Below are positions 11,251 through 21,335 of a stretch of 26,160 nt of DNA, in pieces. A model generated the notes under the pieces. The model saw only the letters and a list, made by a program, of their open reading frames with translations. It was not told where the DNA came from and made no database searches. The position numbers and the translations under genes are program-made. The stretch is from Acanthamoeba sp. SK_2022b (taxonomy: Eukaryota; Discosea; Longamoebia; Acanthamoebidae): assembly GCA_027943245.1 (NCBI GenBank), contig JANDJZ010000602.1:1-26160 (forward strand), read 5' to 3'. The first letter of the stretch is position 1. Each line of letters opens with the position of its first letter.

Positions 11251-13144
11251 TGCGCCGATCGCGTCAGTGCCCTCGGCCACGTGTGTGCGCACACACAATA
11301 CGGGAAGGGCGCAGCTACCCGTTGCTGAACTGGCCGGCGTAGGCATTGCGGCCGCAGTCACCGTCTACAATGCCGATCATCATGTTCGGACCGTTCTCTG
11401 CCTTGAACTCGACGTAGTTGTACGAGGGCGACAGCGGACACACACAGCGCACGTTGTTCCAGCCCGAGGCATTCGAGAGGGTGACCTTGAGCTCGTCGTC
11501 GCTGAGCTGCATCGCCGACGAGCAGTGGTCCCGGTCAAATCGTTGAAAGCCTCCACGGGTGATGTGTCAGATTGAGAGAGGGAGAGGGAGAGGGAGAGGG
11601 AGAGAGATAAGAAACGCGCGCGCGATTAGAACAAAGAGGCGCGATGCGGCGAAAAAACGTTGGTCGAGAATGGTCTCGTTAACGGGGGGGGGGGGCAAGT
11701 GGGCGTATAGGCCTACCTCTGCGGGCTTCGGTGCGGAAGGTGGTGTGTGCGGTGGGGTACATGCGGAACCGGTAGGCCTCGTAGAGGAGACTATGAACGA
11801 TCGGAAGGTGCATCACCGACTTGTCTGTCTCCACCCGCTGTACGAGGAAGCGAGCGCGGAGATACGGGAAGCGGATGAGGGGAAGCAGGGTAGTGAGCGC
11901 CTGATCTCGCTTCTGCGGCTCCTCCTTGAACTGGTCCAACGAAAACAAGTGTGGTCATGGTTAGTGGCTAGAATCAAAAGAAGAAGAAGAAGAAGAACAC
12001 CCCACAATGTGCAAGGGGCATAACACACCTGGTTGGCATAACTGATGACCGCCTCATACAGTTCTTCCTCAGACCTGCGCGCCCGGGCGGTGAATCGTGG
12101 GAGGTGAGAGAGGTGCACATGTTTGTTTTGGCGGTTAAATGCATAGATAAATGGGAGAAAAAGAGCAGCGGCAAGCAAGCAGAGGTGAGCAGATGAGGCG
12201 GCGCACCGGATGTGAAGTTCATTGCTCTTGAGCATTTCGGCCCAGGTGTCGATCTTGAGGCTCATAAGGCGCTCGGGAAGCTCGGCCCACATCTCGCCAA
12301 AGTGCTCCGCCAGGAACTCTCCGCAGTGCGCATTCAAACGCCTGCAGTCAAACTGCTCCACGATGTCGAGCAAGAAGAACAGGTTGTCTTCGTTGATCTG
12401 CTCGCCTAGCAGGTCGCCACATATCTCCTGGAGGAGGCGATTGGTGGCACACCATGGTGTCCAGCACGTGTTTGTTAAGCACGCCCCACGGAGCTCACAC
12501 CACTAAGTGGTGTGTGTGGACCGCACCTTGAGGGACAGAATGCCGTAGTAGTCCGACAGGCGTATGAGCGGGACAATGTTGTCGCCCGAGACAAAGTCGA
12601 TGGAGCCTGTGTACATGTATCGCAGCCTGTCCCCCCCAACCCAAAGGGTGAGAAAGGCCTGTGCACACACGCACGCCAGAGCCCTGGCCGAAGATGCTGC
12701 GGTCCTGGTGGCCCTGCCATCGAATGCCGTCTACCAGCGACTAGGATTGGATTTGGGGTTTGGGGGGGGGGGGAGTTGAGAGGAGAAAGAGGGAGGCACG
12801 TGCATGTTCTTGAAGTGATGCTGATCTTCGGGGTCGTCCAAGTGGATGGGGAGGTCGTGCAGAGAAGACTCGGCCCAGTCCTTGTTTTCGAGCATAGAAC
12901 GAAAGGTGTCGCTCCAGGCGCAGAGGACCATGCGGTGGGCAGGCAACTTCTCATTACCGACCACCAAGCTGATGTCGCTCAGCAGCGGGTTGTTGTACAT
13001 CTTCTCGAACCCCTTCACCACCGTTTCGCCGAACAGTGCTGCATCAAAGGGGCGACCCTTGGCGTCGATTTTAAGGATCTGGCCTGCCTCTTGCACCTCC
13101 TCGTCCATGGTATCTTTTTTGTCGTGATCCTTGGGTGCTTCCAT
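10722..13144 (-). CDS. BTB-BACK-SPRY domain protein
   Basis: Eight exons: 13144-12804, 12626-12527, 12427-12207, 12074-12029, 11930-11717, 11550-11319, 11194-10830 and 10753-10722. They total 1551 nt, or 516 residues. The BTB/POZ domain lies at about 40-147. It starts near FEKMYNNPLLSDISLVVG, contains AHRMVLCAWSDTFRSML and ends with LRYMYTGS and DYYGILSLK. A BACK-like helical region with FFLLDIVEQFDC and CGEFLAEHF follows (about 150-300). A SPRY domain covers about 310-475 (EFKAENGPNMMIGIVDG, WTYYSQGG, INFYRNGQL). A short basic/acidic tail with KKKR follows. BTB-BACK proteins are commonly substrate adaptors of cullin-3 ubiquitin ligases, and SPRY domains bind peptide targets, so an adaptor role is inferred. 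The first intron (12803-12627) needs a GC donor: AT|GCACGT joined to CAG|G restores MLRYMYTG. A (CA)n run lies in intron 6. Confidence 0.9.
11211..11249. repeat. (AC)n microsatellite in BTB-BACK-SPRY intron 6
   Basis: About 19 AC units lie inside the minus-strand intron between exons 11550-11319 and 11194-10830. Confidence 0.95.
11571..11608. repeat. GAGAGG-type purine repeat in BTB-BACK-SPRY intron 5
   Basis: Imperfect tandem GAGAGG units on the plus strand form a pyrimidine tract just upstream of the acceptor of exon 11550-11319 on the sense strand. Confidence 0.8.
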
Positions 13145-13377
13145 CGCTCTACTTGCTCGCGAGTAGAGATCAACGCGCAGGGTATCTTGCTGGTTTCCTT
13201 CTGCTTCTTTCGCAGAAAAAAAGATTTTATTAGCAATTCATAATATTTTGATATTGAATAAACCATTTTTAGCATTGTTGCACCACGCTCTGGGAATTCC
13301 AAGAGGCCTCGGGAATTCCCATGCGGGAAGGGGGAAGAGGCAGAAGAGAAACTTGCGCCGCTACGCTACGGGGAGAG
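13145..13377. promoter_or_regulatory. Divergent promoter region, BTB-BACK-SPRY and acyltransferase genes
   Basis: The minus-strand start at 13144 and the plus-strand start at 13378 lie 233 bp apart. The middle, near 13215-13275, is AT-rich (AATTCATAATATTTTG type) within GC-rich surroundings, which would suit a shared nucleosome-poor promoter. No defined motif was recognised. Confidence 0.4.
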
Positions 13378-15162
13378 ATGGGGCTGTGGACCTTCCAAAT
13401 CGTTGGCGACGGGGAAGAACCGCGTATCGGTTCGGCCTGGCCCTATGGTACGGGCCTCTCTTTCTCTTTTTCAAACACACAAATCTGCAAACACTGCGGC
13501 AGGAGGAGGATCAGCGGAACGCCTACGATTTTAAAGTCGCTCTCTCATTTTTTTGATTGTTGGGGGGGGGGGCAGGAAACTACAACACCTCGCGGCAGTC
13601 CGAGTGGGCCAAGTGGGGCGAAAAGTGGGGGCGGCGCGCCGTCACGATCCCGCTGTTCACGCTGCTGTTCGTGGTGTCGATCCCGCTGGCGGTGGTGCTG
13701 TTGCCCGTAGCGGTCGTCTGCGACTGTGTGCGCGGCGCGCGCTTTCTGCGGCAGCAGCCGCTGGCGCGCGTGCTGCTGTTCTTCGTGGCCTACCTCGCGG
13801 CGGAGATGGCGGCCATTTGGGTGTTTGGCCTGGGCGGCTACGTGGCGGGCCTCGTCCTCGGCTGCCTGGGGCCCACGAGCAAGCGCTGGCGCGAGTGGTG
13901 CTACACCCACCAGCACCTGTGGGGCCACTACCTCCTCACCGCCGCCGCCCTCCGCTTCCTGGGCTGCCAGCAGAAGCTCGAGGGAGGCCACCTCGTCACC
14001 CCGGGCTCCACCTACCTCGCCCTCATCCGCCACAACAGCTTCGCCGACACCCTCCTTCCCCAGGCACCTCCCCCCTCCCCCCAACATCATCATCATCAAC
14101 ATCATCATCATCAACAACCCACCCACCCACCCACCCACCCACCCATGCTGTTGCTCCGGCTGACGTCGGCGTGGTCGATGGCGGGCACCGGTGGAGTCGT
14201 CTCTAGTACCTGTTCTCCGACCGGTTCCGAATGCGCTACGTGGTGAAGAAGTCGCTGCTCTGGGACGCGGGGCTGGACATCATGGGCAGCCGCACCCCCA
14301 ACCTGTTCATCGAGCGCGAGGCCGGCGCCGGCATGGCGGAGGAGCTCAAGTCCCTCACCAGCCTGCTCGACGACGCCCAGCCGGTGGAGGAGGACGGGGC
14401 GGTGGTGCGCCCCAACATCATGACCTGCATTTGGCCCGAGGGCACGCGCTTCAGCAAGGCCAAGCGTGACTACATCCTCAAGAAGCTCCAGGTATAACCC
14501 CCCTCTCTCCCCTCACCCTACACACGGCGGCCCCGTTTCTGACGCGGTGGCGCGTGGGGCAGGCCAACGTGGAGAAGCTGGAGCAGGAAGGCGGCAGCGA
14601 CGGAAAGGCTCTCGCCGTGGCACGGGAGCTGCTGCGGAGGGCCGACGCGCTCAAGTGGACGCTCCCCCCGCGGCTGGGCGGTGTGCTCGCCCTGTTCGAG
14701 AAGAACGAGACCAAGGTCGGTGCCCCTCCCTCCCTCTCCCGGGGCGCCTCTTGCGATTCGTGCTATCGCTCTTGGCCCGAGATACTCACTCACTCTCTCC
14801 CAACGGGGCGAGCAGGGCGCCGACATTCTTCTCTGCGCGCACTCGGGCTTCGAACACGCGCGGGACTTCTTTGAGCTCGCCAACGGCGGTGAGTCACTCG
14901 TGTCACATTGCTCGTTGGGTAAACCGCGGTGGCGAATGGCTAACGCATGTTCGTGTTGTTGGACGCGCGCGCAGGACTGCACAACAAGACGATCCACGCC
15001 AAGCTGTGGCGCTTCGCGTGGAAGGACATCCCCAAGACCAAGGAAGGCCGCATCGACTGGCTGTACGACCGCTGGGCGGAGATGGACGCCTGGGTGGCCA
15101 AGCAGAAGGCCCGAGAAGGCGCCTCGTCGAGGTCGTCGAGCGACAGGCACAAGACCGAGTGA
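13378..15162 (+). CDS. Lysophospholipid acyltransferase (PlsC/AGPAT superfamily), membrane protein
   Basis: Six exons: 13378-13447, 13576-14063, 14207-14491, 14563-14715, 14816-14888 and 14975-15162 (TGA). They total 1257 nt, or 418 residues. The acyltransferase block I is HNSFAD (H176, D181, the HX4D catalytic pair). Block II is FIER (about 220-223) and block III is EGTR (264-267). TLPPRLGGVLALFE and a WLYDRWAEMDAWV tail fit eukaryotic LPLATs. Hydrophobic segments at about 45-72 and 85-120 are likely membrane helices. The enzyme should move an acyl group from acyl-CoA to a lysophospholipid or lysophosphatidic acid; the exact acceptor is unclear. Intron 2 (14064-14206) has a GC donor, CAG|GCACCT, since the next GT is far away and out of frame. 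An in-frame ATG also exists at 13321. I prefer 13378, the nearer start, but cannot exclude the longer form. Confidence 0.88.
14083..14143 (+). repeat. CAT then CCCA tandem tract in acyltransferase intron 2
   Basis: CAT triplets are followed by about eight CCCA units, wholly inside the GC-AG intron 14064-14206. Confidence 0.85.
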
Positions 15163-15303
15163 GCCCGCGTTGGGCCCCGAGGGAGGCGGGGGGGGGGGGC
15201 GAGCGCCCATAAATCTTGACCCAGAGCGGCGTGGCGAGGCTTGGGAAGGGAGTTTGGGGGCTGGCTTGTCCTCGGGAGGGCGCGTGGTGGTCTCCGTGCG
15301 AGC

Positions 15304-16734
15304 TCACTGGTCGGCCTCGGCCAGGCTCTCCCGGTCGATGGCGGCAAAGTAGGCGCGCAGCATGGCTTCCTGCCACTCGGCTTCCTCGCGTTCCTCGGCC
15401 CGCTGCTCCTGCTGCCGTCGCGTGCGCTTTCTGGGAAGACACGGCCGCGAGCCCGCGCCGTCGTCGTCTGCTCGACGCACGCCCCGCTTCTCTTCCCCGT
15501 CGGTGGTGATGGCGGCGGCGTGCGGTAGGTGCAGGGCCCCTGTTTTCTGTCCCCGCTCGACGAGCGTCGGGCCCTCGCGCCTTGCCCTCCGGCCGCCGTA
15601 GCGCTTGGGGGCCTTGCCCGTCCTGCTACTCCCTGCGGCGTTCCGCTGGCCCGCCACCGTCGCGGCAGCCGCCACTGTCGCTACCCATTGCTGGGCGTAG
15701 CTCTCCCGCCATTGGCCGACGGGCTCCGCCGTGGGCTGCTGCTGGTGGTGGTGGTGGTGATGGCCATCGGGCCAGTCCCGCTCGAAGAGATGACGCCATA
15801 CGGTCCCATCTGTCCGCCACAGCAAGAGAAGGCCATGAGTAGAAGAAAAGAAACTCTTTCTGGCGTGAGCTGGCATGACGACGACCACTACCGCGATAAT
15901 CGTGACAACGACGCATCACTACCAGAGGGAGGGAGAGATGGGGGAGAGGGGCATACCGGAAGCGAGGGCGTGCCAGCGAGCGCACACGAGTTGGCAAGTG
16001 CACACGTCAGGAGCGGGCAGCCACTGGAACACCAGAACCCACACCTCCGGCGGCAAGACGGCCCACGCGTGGCCTTCTTCTCCCTCCCACCCGCCGGACG
16101 CTCCTCCACCCGCTGCGCTCTCGGTCGACCATGCACCCGCAGCCAGGTCTAAGGGTTGGCCACGGCAACGAGCCGGGGAGCCGCAGGCGGGCTGCTGGAA
16201 TCCGCGGCAGGCGGCCAGAGGCGACTGAGCAGCAGGCGGGCTTGGGATCACCTCCTCCGCGTCCTGGTCTTCTTCTACTACTGCTTGGTCGTCGTCTTCT
16301 TCCTGGCCCTCTCCCTCCCCGCACATGCCGTCGTACATGCGCCCTGAGAGATCCTCGCGGGGAGAGGGAGCGGTCCGACGCTCCGGCATAGCCGCAGAGA
16401 AAAGGGCGGAGAGGGGCTCTCGCGGCGCCGCGCTGGCCCGCCTGAAGGGGGCGTGGCCAAAGGCTGGACGCCGGACCTTGACGGGAGACGAGAACCACGC
16501 GGGTTGGTTGTGGTGGTGGTCGTGGTGTGCCGCCGCCCGTGGGCGCTGCCGAGACTGAGCGTGTTGCCGCAGTCGCGTGTCCGTCGGTGGTGTGTGCGTG
16601 TTGTTGTTGTCTGCTAGGCCCCCGGTGCCGCGGCGAAGCGGGGACGGAGCGGCCCTCAAAAGCAAGACCATGTCGTCCTCGAATTCCTCCTGGCCGACGA
16701 CGAAGAGCGGGGTAGGAGCAGAAGCAAGCAACAT
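15304..16734 (-). CDS. F-box protein with disordered flanks
   Basis: Two exons, 16734-15957 and 15809-15304, total 1284 nt, or 427 residues. The F-box lies near the end of exon 1 (about 215-260): LPPEVWVLVFQWLPAPD followed by CQLVCARWHAL. The reading resumes in exon 2 with DGTVWRHLFERDWP, the usual continuation after an F-box. F-box proteins recruit substrates to SCF ubiquitin ligases through Skp1. The 200 residues before it are low in complexity, with an acidic stretch GEGEGQEEDDD around 150. The C-terminal part has a run of six His, a basic segment, KRTRRQQEQRAEER and a short amphipathic helix. No recognisable substrate-binding repeat (LRR, WD40, Kelch) is present, so the target is unknown. 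The gene converges on the acyltransferase gene, with 141 bp between stops. The start codon choice is uncertain because the N-terminus is poorly conserved in style. Confidence 0.78.
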
Positions 16735-16928
16735 GCTTGTTCAATCAAGAAAAAGTATAGGTATATCGAGCCCTTGTTGATTGTTTGCTGCGTGCCACAG
16801 TAAGGCACACCACCCAAACAAACGGCCGTCACTCTGGCTTTCGCGCCAAAACCTGCAAGGAAAGGTGGGCGGAAACATCGATTTCTTTTAACCCTGTTTC
16901 TGTGGCCACACATTGGGTTGCGGCAGGG
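16735..16928. promoter_or_regulatory. Divergent promoter region, F-box and NudE genes
   Basis: The two start codons diverge across 194 bp, so the promoters of both genes should lie in this stretch. No named motif is evident. If the NudE gene starts at the in-frame ATG at 16785, the shared region would shrink to about 50 bp. Confidence 0.35.
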
Positions 16929-17456
16929 ATGCTCGGGATGGAGGCAGAGGAAGAGGGGCATGGGGAACAGTACTGGAGGGAGCGCTGCACTGCCTTAGAG
17001 TCCGAGGTGGCGGAATGGCGCAGCAAGGCCGAGGAGCGACGGGAAGAAATGGAGGAGGTGGAGGCCAGCTACGCCGAATTTATGGAGTCGAGCAAGGCCC
17101 TTGAACAAGAAATGGAGCGGGACCTACAGCGCTCCGAGAAAAAGAACGACGAAACCTCGCGCGCCCTCTCTCTCATCAAACTCCAACACGAAGATCTTCT
17201 TGTACGCTGCCCCCCTCTTTTTCACCCTAAAGAAGAGACAAAAGAGCGGTTGGAGCTCGCCCATCGCCATGTCGTGGCAGAAGGGCCCAGCAGGAAAGGG
17301 GCTCACTTACCCACTGGGCTGGTATTAATACATTTTTTTAATAATTTATTTATTTATTTACTTGGTCTGGTTCAGGTCAAGCACGTCCGTGTGACCGAGG
17401 AGTACGCGAAACAACTGGAGCGACAACAGGCACCTGCTCCCTCCCTCCCTCCCTGC

Positions 17457-17489
<33 letters not shown>

Positions 17490-18644
17490 CCGCTGCTTTC
17501 TCCCTTCTGCCTCTCTCCAGCAGCCCATCGCGGGTAGTGCATGCGAGGGGGACCGGTACTGATGCTTGCTTGTTCGCCTACGCCCGCCAGGCGGAGACAG
17601 AAGCGCTGCGAAGCGAGCTCAAAGCTGTCGGCATCAAGAAGCGACAGTTGGAGCAGGACAACGACGACCTCAGCCGGAGGGAGAGGTAAGTCAAGCGAAA
17701 GCATTCGCCAGCAAGAACCGCGCATGCAGCGGTCAGCTCAGGCGCGTGCCCCACCCCACCCCACCCCACCCCACCCCACCCCACGCAGGGAATCATCGGC
17801 GTCCGTGGTGGACCTGGGGGAAAAACTGGACAAGGCTATCGAAGAAAACGCCTGCCTGCAGAGTGAGCTCGAAGAAGCCCGGTCGCGCGCCGAGGAGCTC
17901 ATTCAGCGGCTGAAAGAAGAGATCAGCGGTACTGGCTACCCCCCCCCCAAACCCAAATTCGCCGCATGCGGTCCTCGTCTGGGCACCAGTGGCAGCACGT
18001 GCTCGGCTCACGCGGTGCGTGTGCGCGTGCGCGTGCGAGCAGAGCACAAGTCGGAACTGGCCGTGCGAGCCCAACAAATCACCAAGCTGAACGTGCAGGT
18101 ATTCTCCCCGCACGCCATGAGTGGGAGCGGGAGCGGGAGCGGGAGCAGGCAAGAAATAAGCTCACCGCCGAGGCAGCTTCAGGCGCTCCACGCACAGGAG
18201 CAGTCACAGCCAAATCCCGACAGCAGCACCTTGCGAAGCGACGAGGGCTGCCGCGGCGACGCCGAAGCGATCACCTCCAACCCGCCATCGTCACAGCCAT
18301 CGCCCGCGCCTTCGTCGCCGCCAGCCGTCCTCCCGGCTCACCCCGACTCGACTACGAATGCCGCTTGTGTGCTTACCAAGCAGCCTTCCTCCTCCTCCTC
18401 CTCCTCCACCACCTCTTCCTCCTCCTCCTCCTCCAGTACAGCCACCCCCGTTAGGCGAGACAAAAGCGTCTCCCGTTCTCTCTCCCATGCAACACCCGGC
18501 GTAGGCTCGGTCTCGCCACTCTCCGGCTCATCTCCGCTCCATCTCGTAAACAACATGCTCCACCTCGTCAAGGTAGTACTACGCCCCCTCTCCCCCCTTC
18601 TCCGCACGGGCAAGGCGCTGACCTTCTCTTGTCCGTGGCGGGTT

Positions 18645-18707
<63 letters not shown>

Positions 18708-19095
18708 TGTGATGACAAACTCTCAGGACCTGGAGAAGCGCCTGTCGTCCTACTCGTCGTCTTCGTCCCTCTCGCCGGTGTGCTCCCCCTATACGTCTCC
18801 CTATTCGTCTCCCTACCGTCTGCCCAAGCGCGCCGAGCGAGGAGGTCCCGCTGCCCCGCTCGCCCTCTTCTCTCCGACCGTCATCCCCGCCTCGGACAGC
18901 GGTGGTGGCCACCCTGCTGGTGCTAGTGCTGGTGCTGGTGCTCTCATTCCTTCCTCTCCCCTGTCGCCCTCGCAACATTGCCCCCCGGTTTCCCCGGTCT
19001 CCCCACCACCATCGGAGCGACGGCTTCCTCCTCTCTCAGCGACCCTCGAGCACCACGAGCAAGGCCAGCACGCTGCTGGTGGACCCAGCAGTTAA
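16929..19095 (+). CDS. NudE/NDE1-NDEL1 family coiled-coil protein
   Basis: Seven exons: 16929-17201, 17376-17429, 17591-17685, 17789-17928, 18043-18098, 18177-18572 and 18727-19095 (TAA). They total 1383 nt, or 460 residues. A long coiled coil (about 10-205) begins QYWRERCTALESEVAEW. The most telling part is LEQDNDDLSRRERESSASV (exons 3-4) followed by KLDKAIEENACLQSELEE, which parallels the LEQANDDLERAKR and AIERNAFLESELDE segments of animal NDE1. This is the LIS1/dynein-binding region, so a role as LIS1-dynein cofactor in nuclear or organelle transport is likely. The C-terminal half is Ser/Pro-rich with poly-Ser and contains PLHLVNNMLHLVKDLEKRL, comparable to the short C-terminal helix of NDEL1. 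Intron 2 (17430-17590) needs a GC donor, CAG|GCACCT. The acceptor at 18177 was chosen because it alone joins in phase to the conserved C-terminal frame. ATGs at 16785 and 16938 are also in frame. Confidence 0.87.
17456..17491 (+). repeat. (TGCC)n microsatellite in NudE intron 2
   Basis: About eight TGCC units lie in the GC-AG intron 17430-17590, preceded by CCCT units. Translated naively they would give a Cys/Pro/Leu repeat, but the flanking frames do not support retention. Confidence 0.85.
17750..17785 (+). repeat. (CCCCA)n tract before NudE exon 4
   Basis: Seven CCCCA units directly precede the acceptor ACGCAG of the exon at 17789, probably acting as its pyrimidine tract. Confidence 0.85.
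18646..18706 (+). repeat. (TG)n microsatellite in NudE intron 6
   Basis: About 30 TG units lie between exons 18177-18572 and 18727-19095, close to the acceptor. Confidence 0.95.
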
Positions 19096-19214
19096 GGGGC
19101 AGCACAAGCACTAATAATAACTTTTAAAAGGAATCACAGACCACTGGCCACATTGCCATTATTGTGTGGCATTCACCCCACCTGTGGGGTGTTTGACCTA
19201 TGTTGGGCGCGCTA

Positions 19215-19670
19215 TGTGGGGAGACACAACCACAATCACAATTACATCATTACCACATCACCACCACATCTCCATCACCACAACAAATATAACACCACCT
19301 ATATGTCACCACAAAATCACAACTACATCACCACACCATCACCCACAACATAATCATCACAACACCTCCTCTACATCACCCTACATCACCCACAGTGATG
19401 CTGATTGTGGTGGTGGTGGTGGTGGTCAGGTGGTGGTGGTGGTGGTCAGGTGGTGGTGGTGGTGGTCAGGTGGTGGTGGTCAGGTGGTGGTGGTGGTGTT
19501 GTTGTTGTTGTGATGTTGTGATTAGTGGTGGTATGGTGTGATGAAGTGGTGTTGTGGTGGTGTTGTGCTGATGATGTGGTGATGTAGTGGTGAAGTTGTG
19601 TTATTATGGAGCTGTGGTGTTGGTATTGTGGTGTTGTTGTCGTGTGGTGGTGGTCAGGTGGTGGTGATCA
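19215..19670. repeat. Strand-switching AC-rich / GT-rich repeat block
   Basis: From about 19215 to 19395 the plus strand is almost only A, C and T in CAC, CAA and CAT triplets. At about 19396 it flips, and up to about 19670 it is almost only G, T and A in GTG, GTT, GAT and GGTCAG units. The two halves are loosely reverse-complementary, so the block can be read as a degenerate large inverted repeat. It contains CAGGTGGTGGTGGTGGT-type subrepeats near 19427-19490 and 19650. No gene is seen. It starts about 120 nt past the NudE stop and ends against the phytoene desaturase remnant. Confidence 0.85.
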
Positions 19671-19677
19671 TCAGAGC

Positions 19678-19906
19678 GAGATCATCAACACGCCGCTCAC
19701 GTGGCGGACAAGTTCAACCTCCACCACGGGGCCGCGCTGGGCCTGAGCCAAAACAACGTTACCCAGATCGGGTGGATGTGGCCCAGCACCTGCCACACGA
19801 CCAGTACGACAACATGTTCTTCGTCGGCGACTCGGTCCATCCGGGCACTGGCGTGCCCATCGTGCTCCACGGCGCCTCGCTGGTCGAGGACGAGGTGCAG
19901 CACTAG
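19678..19906 (+). pseudogene. 3' remnant of CrtI-type phytoene desaturase, frameshifted
   Basis: Three consecutive segments in different frames read like the C-terminus of bacterial/fungal-type phytoene desaturases (CrtI, FAD-dependent carotenoid enzymes). First comes EIINTPLTW, then ADKFNLHHGAALGLSQNN and QIGWMWPST, then DQYDNMFFVGDSVHPGTG with VPIVLHGASL up to a TAG. The last motif is the FAD-binding signature near the CrtI C-terminus. Between segments one and two a single G seems missing (near 19704), and the frame changes again near 19785-19795. No intron signals explain the shifts. Everything upstream is the GT repeat, so the 5' part is lost. I infer a dead fragment. A sequencing error or a distant upstream part cannot be excluded. 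Confidence 0.6.
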
Positions 19907-20043
19907 CTTTCCACGGGCAAGAAGTGAAAGCCCTCCATCTTCTCCTCGTGAGTCGTCCTCTACCTCCTCGCCGTCCTCCTCTTCCTCTTCTACTTTGTGC
20001 AGTGAATAGGTTTTGCTTGCCTGCTTGCTTGTTTGTTTGTACA

Positions 20044-20915
20044 AGAACTTGTTTTATCTATCTTTCTGAGGGACAAGACGCTGGTTGTTGTTGCTGCTGC
20101 TTGTTGATGGTAGTTCAGTGGCCGCCTCGGGTCGTGCGCGCGAGCTTGCGGCGGAGCCTCTTGGCGGGGTGCTGGTGGCCTCCTCGGCGTCGTCGGCCTG
20201 CTCCCGCCTGCCCTGACTGCGGTTCTGGCTGCTCTTGTGCATCAGAGGAGGAGGGGTCGTCGGCCTCCTCGCCATCTCCTTCACTGGGCGCACCGACGGC
20301 GCCATTTCACGGGGCTGCTTGTCTCCTCGCCGCGCACGCTTCACCTTGGCGCCCTTCTGCGACCCCTGCTCCTCCTCCTTGCCGCCGCCCTTTTCAGCGG
20401 CGCCGGCCTCCTCGGCCTGCTGCGCCTGCTCCTCTTCCTGCTGCTTCTTTTGGGCGGCGGCACCCCGCTTGCGCTTGGCGCTCTTGGACGCGGCGGCGCC
20501 GCGCAGCTTCTTGGGCGAGGGCCGAGGCGTTGATGGTGGCGTCCATGGCCTGTCCGTCCTCCTTGGCGCCGGGAATCATGCTGATGAAGTGCGGCCACGA
20601 CAGCGGCTGCCCTTGGTGGCATCGACCTGGCGCCCACGAACGTATTCCACCGAATCGTCGGCCTGGTCGAGGATGGTGCCTTGCCCCAGCTGATGTTCAA
20701 CGGATAGCACAGAGTCAGCCCACCATCTCTGCGGGTGGTGTTGAAGATGTCGCGAGGAAGGAAGTTACGGCGCGATACCTAGATAAGGGTCCTGGCGTTG
20801 GCGGTCTTGTAACTTTTGTTCATGCTCTCCTTTGTCAAGCTCGGGTCAATGCAAAACCTCTTGCCCTGGTACGGTCGCTTCTCGGCGCGCATGCCAAAGC
20901 TGCATCATATACAGA
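20044..20915 (-). pseudogene. Degenerate coding remnant with Lys/Ala-rich tail, family unknown
   Basis: On the minus strand, protein-like stretches follow one another but change frame. YQGKRFCIDPSLTKES (around 20850) is followed by NFLPRDIFNTTRRDGG (around 20740). Next come ISMIPGAKEDGQAMDATIN (around 20550), then KKLRGAAASKSAKRKRGAA and a Gln/Glu/Ala/Lys-rich region (20350-20510). An acidic SEGDGEEADDPSSSDAQE and a basic RLRRKLARTTRGGH end near 20115. An in-frame TAG falls near 20780 and at least two further frame changes are needed, so it is not an intact gene as read. The tail resembles nuclear or nucleolar protein C-termini. I do not recognise the family. Some frame changes could be undetected introns. 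Confidence 0.4.
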
Positions 20916-20940
20916 CACACACGGGGTGAGGAGGCAGGAG

Positions 20941-21060
20941 GAGGCAGGAGGGGGAACAATGCAAGCATGGGTGGGTGAAGACTGCGTGGGCGACAGAGTG
21001 GGCGACTCAGCGACGCCATCCTCCTCTGTGTCGACGGGGAGGGGACACGATGAGATACTC
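20941..21060 (-). repeat. PTQSP minisatellite, minus-oriented block A
   Basis: GTGGGCGAC/ACTGAGTGGGCGA-type units read on the minus strand as the same Pro-Thr-Gln-Ser-Pro repeats seen further right. The 38 nt at 20968-21005 are identical to 23403-23440. Confidence 0.7.
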
Positions 21061-21153
21061 GGCTTATGAAGAGCCGCCCCACCTTTACTTTGCTCTCCAT
21101 CGCCACTCCTCCTTCTTTTGCTCTAATCTCTTTCGTGTGTTGTTGTTCTCCTA

Positions 21154-21335
21154 ATGGCGCAACTTCGTGTGTACAACACGCCAGGTCGTCTGATCCTGGG
21201 GCACTCGCCCCCCGTCGGTTCGAGGACCATGAAGACGCCCGCCGGCGCGCTCACGCATCGCTGGCTGGTCTCGCCAGATTGGATCCTCGAGTCGGTCAAA
21301 GAGGGCGTGCAGACGGCGACTGACGCCGACTGCCG
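21154..21335 (+). other. BRCT-like C-terminal fragment
   Basis: A single open frame begins MAQLRVYNTPGRL and contains KTPAGALTHRWLVSPDWILESVKEG. The latter resembles the last strand and helix of a BRCT domain, where an aromatic Trp in a VxPxWxxxS context packs the core. BRCT domains bind phosphoproteins in DNA-damage response proteins. Only about half a domain is present, and the frame then runs into the PTQSP minisatellite. It could be one exon of a larger gene or a decayed fragment; no convincing partner exons were found. The neighbouring Lys/Ala-rich remnant is on the opposite strand, so they are not obviously one gene. Confidence 0.4.

Noticed and set aside
12427..12526. A tiny (about 26-36 nt) intron or frameshift in the BTB gene
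   Set aside because: A single ordinary 99-nt GT-AG intron from 12526 to 12428 with acceptor CTCCTCCAG|GAG restores phase and the BTB-BACK linker without special assumptions.
17541..18926. A 461-codon open frame on the plus strand covering much of the NudE gene
   Set aside because: It reads through introns, including the TG microsatellite (poly Cys-Val). Only the part 18177-18572 is in the true NudE frame.
19924..21069. A 381-codon plus-strand frame
   Set aside because: It is Arg/Pro/Ala-rich antisense to the Lys/Ala-rich remnant and ends in the minisatellite. No domain or plausible start context.
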